Part shown: positions 1-6,057 of the stretch, piece by piece | Numbering within the stretch: the stretch's first letter is position 1 | Layout: each line of letters opens with the position of its first letter | Origin: Candidatus Sumerlaeota bacterium | GTDB lineage: Bacteria; Sumerlaeota; Sumerlaeia; MWCT01; JAGHBZ01 | Length of the DNA: 7,537 bases | Reading direction: 5' to 3' | NCBI GenBank assembly: GCA_021160705.1 | Contig: JAGHBZ010000272.1 | Coordinates: forward strand, 1-7,537 | Position numbers and translations under genes: made by a program | Notes under the pieces: generated by a model | What the model was told of the DNA's origin: nothing | The model's input: only the letters and a program-made list of their open reading frames with translations | The model's database searches: none

Positions 1-196
1 CCTCTGTAACCTCTGAGTCCTCAGTGGCGAGTTATAAATTTTATTTTTCTTTTCGGGAAGATTCGTGCCCATTCGTGGTTAAAGATTTTTTCTTCTGAAA
101 CCACGGATTACTGAATCTCAGTAAACTCTGAACCTTCTATGGCTTGCTCTTTTTCTTCTTAGCCACAGAGTTCACCGGGCACACTGAGAAGAAAAA
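1..196. repeat. mosaic of short degenerate non-coding repeats
   Basis: This stretch shows several related low-complexity words and no open frame of note. Positions 1-30 hold CTCTG/CCTCTGAG/CCTCAGTGG words. Positions 61-80 hold a direct repeat of ATTCGTG (61-67 and 71-77) followed by GTT. Positions 163-190 hold CACAGAG and CACTGAG words 14 bases apart. A perfect 10-base inverted repeat, TTTTTCTTCT at 150-159 and AGAAGAAAAA at 187-196, encloses the last block. From memory, words of this kind (CACAGAG..., CGAATGG-CACGAAT...) recur in the intergenic DNA of many uncultured bacterial genomes, where they are sometimes miscalled as small proteins. What they do is unknown. No promoter or gene is proposed here. 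Confidence 0.6.
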
Positions 197-272
197 TTGC
201 CTTGTTGCAAGCACATCGTAGTATTAATTTCCTTTTCTGACAGAAGCGAAAAATCCTAATATTTCACACCTC

Positions 273-334
273 TCCTGGTCTCCTGGCTTCCTTATTAATG
301 TTCTTTTTTCTATAAGGAAACCAGGAAGCCAGGA
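273..334. repeat. long imperfect inverted repeat (23-base arms, 16-base loop)
   Basis: Left arm 273-295 and right arm 312-334 pair over 23 positions with 20 Watson-Crick pairs, one G-T wobble (279/328) and two mismatches (280/327 and 287/320). The loop, 296-311, is T-rich. Each arm is itself a near-duplication of TCCTGGYY, so the structure is an inverted repeat of a direct repeat. It lies about 480 bases before the nearest start codon and has no T-run after the right arm, so an intrinsic terminator is unlikely. It could be a REP-like or miniature mobile element, or a folded transcript. I see no flanking target duplication. Confidence 0.75.
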
Positions 335-422
335 ATAGGAGTTAACCTGTGAAGCTCAGCTCTCATTTTCACATTTCAGGAATTTTGAGATTAGTGGTAG
401 GCGATAAGGATGATAAACCTTG

Positions 423-492
423 CTAAACCGACTAACCGACTAAACCGACAAACCGACTAAACGGACACAACGGACCAAACGGACAAAACGGA
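423..492. repeat. eight-unit tandem repeat of 8-9 bases, CCGA then CGGA type
   Basis: Eight head-to-tail units can be read: CTAAACCGA (423-431), CTAACCGA (432-439), CTAAACCGA (440-448), CAAACCGA (449-456), CTAAACGGA (457-465), CACAACGGA (466-474), CCAAACGGA (475-483) and CAAAACGGA (484-492), followed by a partial CACC. The first four units carry CCGA and the last four CGGA, so the array has two homogeneous halves. It lies in a gene-free region. Replication slippage is the likely source. A role in protein binding is possible but nothing shows it. Confidence 0.85.
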
Positions 493-496
493 CACC

Positions 497-675
497 ACTT
501 TTTGCCTTTTAGAACTCCTCAGCAAGGGTTATGGAAGAGCTGAGAGCACTATTCTGCCAAAAAAAACACCACATCATTGCTAAATAATCGTTTTATATAC
601 ACACCCTATCTTTGCGACAGAGCATAAAATAAAAATTGTTGTGCATATAAGGTCACATAAGGCGTTCTAAGAGAA
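497..675. other. AT-rich intergenic DNA without a recognisable gene
   Basis: Nothing coding can be supported in this stretch. A short inverted repeat, CTCAGC at 518-523 and GCTGAG at 539-544, is the only structure noted and is too weak to interpret. The rest is A/T-rich sequence leading to the promoter proposed at 676-705. Confidence 0.5.
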
Positions 676-705
676 TTTACATCTATCTCGGATTCTATAT
701 ATAAT
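676..705 (+). promoter_or_regulatory. predicted sigma70-type promoter for the radical SAM gene
   Basis: TTTACA at 676-681 matches the -35 consensus at five of six positions, and TATAAT at 700-705 is a perfect -10 box. The spacer is 18 bases. Transcription would start near 712, giving a leader of about 110 bases before the start codon at 821. The region around it is AT-rich, which raises the chance of a coincidental match. Confidence 0.55.
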
Positions 706-820
706 ACTTCATCTAAATTGTGTTCTCATCCTATTGCCCTGAATTGCCTTATTCAGCTTTAGTCTAATGAGACTCAAAATTCCCTTTGATTGTCATCTGA
801 TTTTGAAGGTAAGATAAATT

Positions 821-2305
821 ATGGTTTACTCCAAAATAGAGAATGTAAAAGCAAAAATGCGAGTTTTATTTTTAAATCCGCCTGACCTGAAGCGAGAAAA
901 ATTTATGAAGGAAATCGGGCGTTGTGGCAGACGTGCCGTTGCCGGGGAACTCTGGCCACAGACCGGACTCGCTTACCTGACCGCTGTCGTCAAAGACGCC
1001 GGATTCACACCTGCTCTGATTGACGCTATGGCAGAAAATCTCTCGCTTAACGACCTGCTGGCTCAGATAAAAAAATTCAAACCCCAAGCGGTCGTCGCCA
1101 ATACCAGCACACCTACTTTTAAAAACGATGTTACTGTACTGGCTGAAATAAAAAAGGTTCATCCCGCTATTACTATACTTGTCGGCACTCATTGTTCTGC
1201 ATTGCCTCAGGAGTCGGTTTCTCATCCTGCGGTTGATTTTGTCATAATTAACGAAGCTGAAGATACCATAGTTGAACTGCTCGACTACTTGAACAAAAAA
1301 GATGATTCTGATACCGAATCACTACGCCGTATCAAAGGCATTGCGTTCAACGACACCAATACTGGCGAATTCATAATTACCGAGCCTCGTCCTTATATTG
1401 AGCCGCTTGACAGACTCCCGTTCCCTGCTCGCGAGTTTCTTCCAAACGACCGTTATCATATGCCATTTTTTGGTAGACACCCTTTTGCCACTGTCATTCC
1501 TACACGGGGATGTCCCTGGCAATGTATTTTTTGTCGTGCTGGCAAAGTGTGGGGTAGAAAAATTCGTGTCCGCTCCCCTGAAAATGTCATCGCTGAAATT
1601 GAGCAAATTATTAAAGACATTGGAATTCGCCACATCGTCTTTATGACCGACTCCCTCACCCTGAACAAAAAATGGTTGATGGAATTTTTAGACAGGATTC
1701 TGACCCGAAACCTACGATTCCAGTGGATTTGCAACAGCAGAGTGGACGCCGTTGACCTGGAAATGCTCCGATTAATGCGTCGGGCTGGATGTAAACTGAT
1801 TTCCTATGGCGTGGAATCCGGCAACCAGCAGATTCTTGACCGCGCTAAAAAAGCCATTCGCCTTGAAGATAGCCTTCGGGCAATCCAGCTAACAAGAAAA
1901 GCTGGTATTCTATCTATGGCGTATTTTATTCTCGGACTTCCCGGCGAAAATAATCAGACCATTCAGGATACACTGACATTTATGAAACGCATTAATCCTG
2001 ACTATATTAATGTACATATTGCCACGCCATTTCCCGGCACAGAGTTTTATGACATAGCAAAACAAAATAACTGGCTTGTCAGCACAGACTGGGCAGATTA
2101 TGAAGAGGAGGGGTCTGCCGTTGTCCGCACTGAAGAACTCTCAGCTGAAGAACTGATTGCCGCTCAACGTCGTGCGATGCGAGAGTTTTATATCCGTCCC
2201 CGCTGGGTAATCCGCGAAATATTTCGTCTACGCAATCATTCGCCTATCTCGGCTCGCATAAGAGCAGGTCTTAATGTTATCCGCACGCTCTTCAAATCCA
2301 GATAA
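821..2305 (+). CDS. cobalamin-binding radical SAM enzyme (B12-rSAM), substrate unknown
   Basis: This 494-residue protein has the two-domain layout of class B (BchE-like) radical SAM enzymes. A Rossmann-type B12-binding domain spans about residues 13-155 (RVLFLNPP at 14-21, GLAYL at 49-53, VGTHCSALP at 121-129). I see no DxHxxG cobalamin-ligand motif, which is common in this class. The radical SAM barrel spans about 222-410, with CPWQCIFC at 231-238 supplying the three cluster cysteines (231, 235, 238), GVESG at 330-334 and LGLPGE at 371-376. Family members use a 4Fe-4S cluster and SAM to make a 5'-deoxyadenosyl radical, often for methylation or ring chemistry. The arginine-rich tail (from about 449, REFYIRPRW) resembles that of enzymes in envelope-glycan or lipid clusters. 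ATG 821 has GAAGGT at 805-810. ATG 857 (residue 13) fits the usual family start but lacks a clear ribosome site. The substrate cannot be named from sequence. The gene is less G-rich on its coding strand than its neighbours. Confidence 0.93.
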   Translation: MVYSKIENVKAKMRVLFLNPPDLKREKFMKEIGRCGRRAVAGELWPQTGLAYLTAVVKDAGFTPALIDAMAENLSLNDLLAQIKKFKPQAVVANTSTPTFKNDVTVLAEIKKVHPAITILVGTHCSALPQESVSHPAVDFVIINEAEDTIVELLDYLNKKDDSDTESLRRIKGIAFNDTNTGEFIITEPRPYIEPLDRLPFPAREFLPNDRYHMPFFGRHPFATVIPTRGCPWQCIFCRAGKVWGRKIRVRSPENVIAEIEQIIKDIGIRHIVFMTDSLTLNKKWLMEFLDRILTRNLRFQWICNSRVDAVDLEMLRLMRRAGCKLISYGVESGNQQILDRAKKAIRLEDSLRAIQLTRKAGILSMAYFILGLPGENNQTIQDTLTFMKRINPDYINVHIATPFPGTEFYDIAKQNNWLVSTDWADYEEEGSAVVRTEELSAEELIAAQRRAMREFYIRPRWVIREIFRLRNHSPISARIRAGLNVIRTLFKSR

Positions 2306-2637
2306 TGTGATTATGCTCAGGAGTTTTCCCCTTAAATTTTAAATTTTTCAGATAAAAGAAATCATTCCACGAGATTAGGAAAAGAGACTATTGCAGGTCA
2401 GATAACCCTATAGCGGGTCACTAACTCACTATAGAAAAAAACAAAACCTTTTGATTATCCACCCTGATAAGGCAAAATGTGAAAGACTCCAAGAAATTCG
2501 TGATGAAGTAAAATATCATCTTATCATTAACCCTCGATTTATCGTGGGGATATAAAGATGAGCAAAAACTTTAAAGAGGAGAAGCGAAGGCTTTCAATTA
2601 TTTCTGCTCTTTATCTAATGATTAGGGTAACTTAACG
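2306..2637. other. intergenic region, possible decayed coding sequence, no firm gene
   Basis: No convincing gene is present. A frame without ATG, from 2406 to a stop at 2553-2555, reads through protein-like sequence (HPDKAKCERLQEIRDEVKYH encoded from about 2460), and a 25-codon ATG frame follows at 2558-2635 (MSKNFKEEKRRLS...). The two lie in different frames and neither has a good ribosome-binding site. They could be remnants of a broken gene, but I recognise no family. The stretch at 2324-2355 is AT-rich with two AAATTTT copies, and I see no clean terminator for the upstream gene. Confidence 0.4.
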
Positions 2638-2667
2638 TTGACTGGTTAAAGGTGTGTTAGAGATAAT
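2638..2667 (+). promoter_or_regulatory. predicted sigma70-type promoter for the small membrane protein and carbamoyltransferase
   Basis: TTGACT at 2638-2643 and GATAAT at 2662-2667 each match consensus at five of six positions, with an 18-base spacer. Transcription would start near 2674, about 36 bases before the ATG at 2710. This suggests that the small gene, and perhaps the carbamoyltransferase after it, is transcribed independently of the radical SAM gene. Confidence 0.55.
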
Positions 2668-2709
2668 TTTTTGTGAGATTTGTACGGCAAGTTGAATGAG
2701 TGAAAGACG

Positions 2710-2949
2710 ATGAAAAAACTTTTTAAAAAGATAAAAGGTACTGCACAGAAAGGTGCTGAACGTGTGTTGAAAATCTGGAGCGTGGTATTTCTGACGTTGA
2801 CGTATTTCACGGTTTTTGCATTTACTGCCATTATATTAAAAATGTTAGGGAAAAGACATCTCATTGCATTTAAGCGCAATCAGGACTCGTACTGGTTACC
2901 ACGTCCAGAAATGAAGCATACAATTGAGGAGATGAAACGACAATTTTAA
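2710..2949 (+). CDS. small single-pass membrane protein, like the C-terminal half of SxtJ-type proteins
   Basis: This 79-residue protein has a very basic N-terminus (KKLFKKIKG, 2-10), one hydrophobic segment at about 23-46 (W23 to L46), a GKR turn at 47-49, then SYWLPRP at 60-66 and a terminal RQF at 77-79. The order of TM segment, TYF...ILKxxGK, SYWxPR and RQF tail matches, from memory, the C-terminal half of SxtJ-family membrane proteins, which are encoded beside carbamoyltransferases in saxitoxin-type and many envelope clusters. Full SxtJ proteins are about 130 residues with extra N-terminal TM helices, which are missing here. It precedes the carbamoyltransferase by 190 bases on the same strand, supporting a partnership such as holding the enzyme or its substrate at the membrane. 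The ribosome site is weak (GTGAAAGA just upstream). Its molecular function is unknown. Confidence 0.65.
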   Translation: MKKLFKKIKGTAQKGAERVLKIWSVVFLTLTYFTVFAFTAIILKMLGKRHLIAFKRNQDSYWLPRPEMKHTIEEMKRQF

Positions 2950-3139
2950 ACCCGTTCTTCTGAGGGTTTTATTATACTAAAGTCTGAGGATTTATTCTTG
3001 TGGAGGAATGGAGAACCACTGAATCTTTTCAGTGAGGTGTCCGAGGGTGTGTCCCCTAAACTTTGCCTCAGGATAGGGAATATAGAATAATAGGCGTTAT
3101 GTGTGACCAATAAAAAAACGAGATGAGTAATCAGGACGT
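2950..3139 (+). other. 190-base gap before the carbamoyltransferase, with a hairpin and a repeat
   Basis: No gene fits here. A perfect 7-base-pair stem, CACTGAA at 3017-3023 with TTCAGTG at 3028-3034 and a four-base loop, is followed by no T-run, so it is not a standard terminator. Just after it, 3046-3064 is a degenerate copy of the repeat found at the end of the cyclophilin gene. A weak ribosome site, AGGA at 3133-3136, lies only three bases before the ATG at 3140. Both flanking genes are on the same strand and may still be co-transcribed. Confidence 0.45.
3046..3064 (-). repeat. degenerate copy of a GGGGTCAGACC-type repeat
   Basis: Read on the minus strand this is AAAGTTTAGGGGACACACC. It matches AAACTTTAGGGGTCAGACC at 5125-5143 (also minus strand) at 16 of 19 positions. 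Words of the form AGGGGTCAGACC and AGGGGACAC are, from memory, abundant in the intergenic DNA of many bacteria and resemble REP-type palindromes associated with RAYT transposases. No transposase is present in this window. Confidence 0.55.
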
Positions 3140-4879
3140 ATGTATATACTTGGCATATCAGCGTATTATCATGACTCAGCGGCTGCACTGGTGAAAGATG
3201 GCGAGCTAATTGCTGCGGTGCAGGAGGAACGTTTCACGCGTAAAAAACACGATGAGTCATTTCCATTTAATGCCATCAGGTTCTGTCTTGATACTGCTGG
3301 CATTGACATCAACGATGTGGATTATGTGGGATTTTATGACAAGCCATTTGTAAAGTTTGAGCGGTTACTGAAGACACATCTTGAGTTTTTCCCGCGAGGA
3401 TTCAAAGGATTTCTCACAGCGATGCCTATCTGGCTGAGACACAAGCTCTGGCTTAAAGAAGTAATTCGCAAAGAGCTTGGCTATAAAAAAGATAATATTC
3501 TTTTCAGTGAACATCATCTTTCGCATGCAGGGAGTGCTTTTCTTGTTTCGCCGTTTGATGAAGCAGCCATCATCACCATTGATGGGGTAGGGGAGTGGTC
3601 GACCGCAACCTATGGGGTTGGCAGAGGAAATGATATTAGCCTGTTTTACGAGATACGATTTCCGCACTCGCTTGGGTTGCTGTATAGTGCATTCACCTAC
3701 TATCTGGGGTTTAAGGTTAACAGTGCAGAGTACAAAGTGATGGGACTGGCTCCTTATGGCAAACCCCGTTATTATGACCGACTTAAAGAAGTCATAGAAG
3801 TGTGCGAGGATGGCAGTTTCGTGATGAATATGAAATATTTTGAATACCCATACGGATTGAGGATGACCAACGGATTTTTTGACAGGTTGTTTGGTGGACC
3901 GCGCAGGAAACCGGAGAGTGAAGTTACTGAACGAGATGCGGATATTGCTGCATCCATCCAGAAGATTACTGAAGAAGTTATGCTCAAGATGGCGAACTAC
4001 GTTTACAAGCAAACAGGAATGAAAAACCTCTGTATGGCAGGTGGTGTGGCATTGAACTGCGTTGCTAATGGCAGGCTACTTCGTGAATCACCCTTTGAGA
4101 ATATATATATCCAGCCAGCGGCAGGGGATGCAGGAGGTGCGGTGGGTGTGGCATTTTATATTTATAATACAGTGCTGAAGCACCCGCGCCGATATGTGAT
4201 GCAAAATGCTTATCTGGGCACTGAATATACTGCTGAAGAGATAAGGCAGGTACTTGAGCAGTTCTCAGCACCTTATACAGAGCTGGAGAGAGAAGAGCTG
4301 GTTCAGCGAGTAGCCCATCACCTTGCGGAAGGCAAAATCATAGGCTGGTTTCAGGGGAGAATGGAGTTTGGACCCCGTGCGCTTGGTGCTCGCTCCATCC
4401 TTGCGGACCCGCGCAGAGCCGAAATGAAAGACGTGATTAATGCAAAGGTTAAACATCGTGAAGCGTTCCGTCCGTTTGCCCCGACGGTCTTAGAAGAAAA
4501 AGTTAGCGAGTATTTCAAGTTTAACGGCAAGAGCCCATTTATGTTGCTTGTGGCTGAGACAAAAGATGGGTTTAAGAGAATTCCTGCAGTAACGCACGTT
4601 GACGGTACTGCACGGCTTCAGACAATATCACGGGAGGATAACCCCTTGTATTATGAGCTCATTTCCGCGTTTGAGCGACTCACTGGAGTGCCAGTGGTGC
4701 TCAATACGTCATTTAATGTGCGAGGGGAACCTATTGTTTGTTCGCCAGAGGATGCGTATCGGTGTTTTATGCGCACCGGACTTGATTATCTTGCCATAGG
4801 ACCATTTTTGCTTGAGAAAACGAACCAGCCTGAACTCAAAGAAGAGATTGACTGGGAACGTCTCTTTGAGCCTGATTAA
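3140..4879 (+). CDS. O-carbamoyltransferase, TobZ/NodU/SxtI family
   Basis: This complete 579-residue enzyme transfers a carbamoyl group from carbamoyl phosphate, via carbamoyl-adenylate, to a hydroxyl of a sugar or natural product in the cytoplasm. The N-terminal Kae1-like domain (about 1-350) starts MYILGISAYYHDSAA. It carries EHHLSHAGSAF at 124-134, in which H125 and H129 fit the metal-binding HxxxH pair of TobZ, then DGVGEW at 148-153, GGVALN at 301-306 and AAGDAGG at 327-333, with D330 as the likely further ligand. The C-terminal YrdC-like domain (about 355-579) holds FGPRALGARS at 410-419, REAFRPFAP at 440-448 and NTSFNVRGEP at 522-531. All the motifs I expect are intact and the length is normal. 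The start is fixed by the family's N-terminus, although AGGA sits close to it. The acceptor is unknown. The SxtJ-like neighbour suggests a membrane-linked glycan or lipid. Confidence 0.95.
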   Translation: MYILGISAYYHDSAAALVKDGELIAAVQEERFTRKKHDESFPFNAIRFCLDTAGIDINDVDYVGFYDKPFVKFERLLKTHLEFFPRGFKGFLTAMPIWLRHKLWLKEVIRKELGYKKDNILFSEHHLSHAGSAFLVSPFDEAAIITIDGVGEWSTATYGVGRGNDISLFYEIRFPHSLGLLYSAFTYYLGFKVNSAEYKVMGLAPYGKPRYYDRLKEVIEVCEDGSFVMNMKYFEYPYGLRMTNGFFDRLFGGPRRKPESEVTERDADIAASIQKITEEVMLKMANYVYKQTGMKNLCMAGGVALNCVANGRLLRESPFENIYIQPAAGDAGGAVGVAFYIYNTVLKHPRRYVMQNAYLGTEYTAEEIRQVLEQFSAPYTELEREELVQRVAHHLAEGKIIGWFQGRMEFGPRALGARSILADPRRAEMKDVINAKVKHREAFRPFAPTVLEEKVSEYFKFNGKSPFMLLVAETKDGFKRIPAVTHVDGTARLQTISREDNPLYYELISAFERLTGVPVVLNTSFNVRGEPIVCSPEDAYRCFMRTGLDYLAIGPFLLEKTNQPELKEEIDWERLFEPD

Positions 4880-5107
4880 ATCACCTGATTCGGATTATTC
4901 GCAAGTTTCAGAGACCTGATGGTATTATGCTATTTTAAATAAAGTTATAAACTCATCAACAGTGCAAAGGTCATAGCACTGGAGTGTTTAATATTTCTAT
5001 TTACTGTAGTGGAGGCGGACATAACAACAAACGAAAAAAGCGAGCTGGCGGACGGTATGCAGTAAGTACCTCACTATGAAGTTGTGTATGATTATGCTGG
5101 ACGCCTG
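4880..5107. other. convergent intergenic region with a weak hairpin
   Basis: This gap separates two genes that converge. The inverted repeat CAGTGC at 4960-4965 and GCACTG at 4976-4981, with a 10-base loop, is followed by a T-rich stretch (4986-5003). It could help end transcription of the carbamoyltransferase, but the stem is short and the T-run broken. No gene can be supported. Short frames downstream (about 4990-5090) lack ribosome sites and recognisable content. Confidence 0.4.
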
Positions 5108-5143
5108 AACTTTAGTGATTCTGAGGTCTGACCCCTAAAGTTT
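5108..5143 (-). repeat. palindromic repeat forming the 3' end of the cyclophilin gene
   Basis: AACTTTAG at 5108-5115 and CTAAAGTT at 5135-5142 form a perfect 8-base inverted repeat around a 19-base loop, which contains the inner palindrome GGTC-T-GACC (5125-5133). On the minus strand it reads AAACTTTAGGGGTCAGACC at 5143-5125, the better copy of the repeat at 3046-3064. The element covers the last codons and the stop of the cyclophilin gene. No T-run follows, so an intrinsic terminator is not indicated. Confidence 0.65.
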
Positions 5144-5861
5144 TTGGTTTTTCTACACGGATTATTTCAACTTTCTTCATAATGACATCTTTCACAGGTT
5201 TATTGGTTCTTTTATCTACTACGGGTACACGAGCGATTTTTTTCACGACATCCATTCCTTTCAGCACTTCGCCAAAGATGGTGTGGCGGTTATTTAGCCA
5301 GGGTGTAGGTTTCTCAGTGATAAAGAACTGACTGCCATTAGTGTTAGGACCGGCATTTGCCATTGCCAGTAGACCAGCCCGGTCGAATTTGAGAGAAGGA
5401 TGGAATTCGTCCTTAAAATAATAGCCGGGTCCACCCCGTCCATTGCCCAGCGGACAACCGCCCTGAATCATAAACCCGGGAATTACACGATGAAAAGTCA
5501 GTCCATCGTAAAAACGTTTTTTAACTTTCTTGCCGGTTCTGGGGTCAGTCCATTCTTTAGTGCCTTCAGCAAGTCCAATAAAATTTTTACAGGTCAAAGG
5601 CGCTTTGTCCGTAAAGAGGCGACAAAGAATATTGCCCATCGTGGTATGGAATACCACGTATGTGCCTGGACCGTAGCCTTTAAGCAATTGTTCTTTAGTG
5701 AATTCAGGTACAGGGGTTTTCTTCGCCTGAGGAGTGGGTGTTTTTTCAGTTTTTTCTTTTGCTTTAGGTGGTGGCGATTTGCTTTTCTGCTCTTCCGCAA
5801 ACGTGAAGGCACAAAAGAAAATCATAAGCAAAACTCCAGCAATTGAGATTCTCTTCATCAT
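5112..5861 (-). CDS. exported cyclophilin-type peptidyl-prolyl cis-trans isomerase
   Basis: This 249-residue protein catalyses proline cis-trans isomerisation and probably helps proteins fold outside the cytoplasm. Residues 1-22 are a signal peptide (basic MMKR, hydrophobic core, likely cleavage after TFA at 22). Residues 23-54 are a Lys/Pro-rich linker. The cyclophilin domain fills about 66-237. Catalytic and binding residues, aligned by eye to human CypA, are R125 (R55) in FHRVIPGFMIQGG (123-135), F130, M131, Q133, F180 (F113) in GSQFFIT (176-182), W188 (W121) and H193 (H126). W188 is of note because many bacterial cyclophilins have Phe there and bind cyclosporin poorly. The insert TKEWTDPRTGKKVKKR (101-116) matches cyclophilins of this exported type. 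A strong AAAGGAGG (5871-5878, minus strand) fixes the start at one of two adjacent ATGs. The last nine or ten residues come from a repeat. Confidence 0.95.
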   Translation of the reverse strand: MMKRISIAGVLLMIFFCAFTFAEEQKSKSPPPKAKEKTEKTPTPQAKKTPVPEFTKEQLLKGYGPGTYVVFHTTMGNILCRLFTDKAPLTCKNFIGLAEGTKEWTDPRTGKKVKKRFYDGLTFHRVIPGFMIQGGCPLGNGRGGPGYYFKDEFHPSLKFDRAGLLAMANAGPNTNGSQFFITEKPTPWLNNRHTIFGEVLKGMDVVKKIARVPVVDKRTNKPVKDVIMKKVEIIRVEKPKTLGVRPQNH

Positions 5862-6057
5862 CTTAATGTTCCTCCTTTCCAGTGATGAGATGAATTTGCT
5901 ATTATGCTATAACAAGCTTGTAGAAATAAAGGCTTTTTTCATTTCAAACGATATAACTTTATCCATAGCACAGGTAAGGCTCTAAATTTGTTGTATAGCG
6001 AGACATAATGTAGTAAGGATGTTGTAAATATAGATTATGTTCCAGCGGAGGAAGTGA
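5862..6057. other. divergent intergenic region with a 10-base palindrome
   Basis: Signals for the cyclophilin gene (-) and the GspG-like gene (+) must lie here. ACAAGCTTGT at 5912-5921 is a perfect 10-base palindrome, a possible operator, although palindromes of this length occur by chance. On the minus strand, CATAAT (5901-5906) matches the -10 consensus at five of six positions, but without a good -35. No convincing plus-strand promoter was found. GGAGG at 6047-6051, six bases before ATG 6058, is a strong ribosome site. Confidence 0.4.

Noticed and set aside
423..492. CRISPR array
   Set aside because: Units are 8-9 bases, head to tail, with no spacers.
2324..2340. Possible third copy of the TCCCCTAAA-type repeat after the radical SAM gene
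   Set aside because: Only the CCCC core and an AT-rich flank agree, with an extra base needed to align. Chance is sufficient explanation.
3017..3034. Seven-base-pair hairpin as a terminator after the small membrane protein
   Set aside because: The stem is perfect but moderate in GC content, and no T-run follows, so termination is not supported.
3365..4012. Minus-strand 215-codon open frame inside the carbamoyltransferase
   Set aside because: It lies wholly within a gene whose family motifs are intact on the other strand, and its own translation shows no recognisable domain. It is a shadow frame.
4990..5090. Small plus-strand peptide with Gly/Lys/Arg-rich sequence in the convergent gap
   Set aside because: It has no ribosome site and no recognisable family. 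The length is within what random sequence gives.
5400..5846. Plus-strand 148-codon open frame opposite the cyclophilin
   Set aside because: The opposite strand encodes a complete cyclophilin with signal peptide and catalytic residues. The plus-strand translation is low-complexity (Phe/Ser runs) and has no ribosome site.
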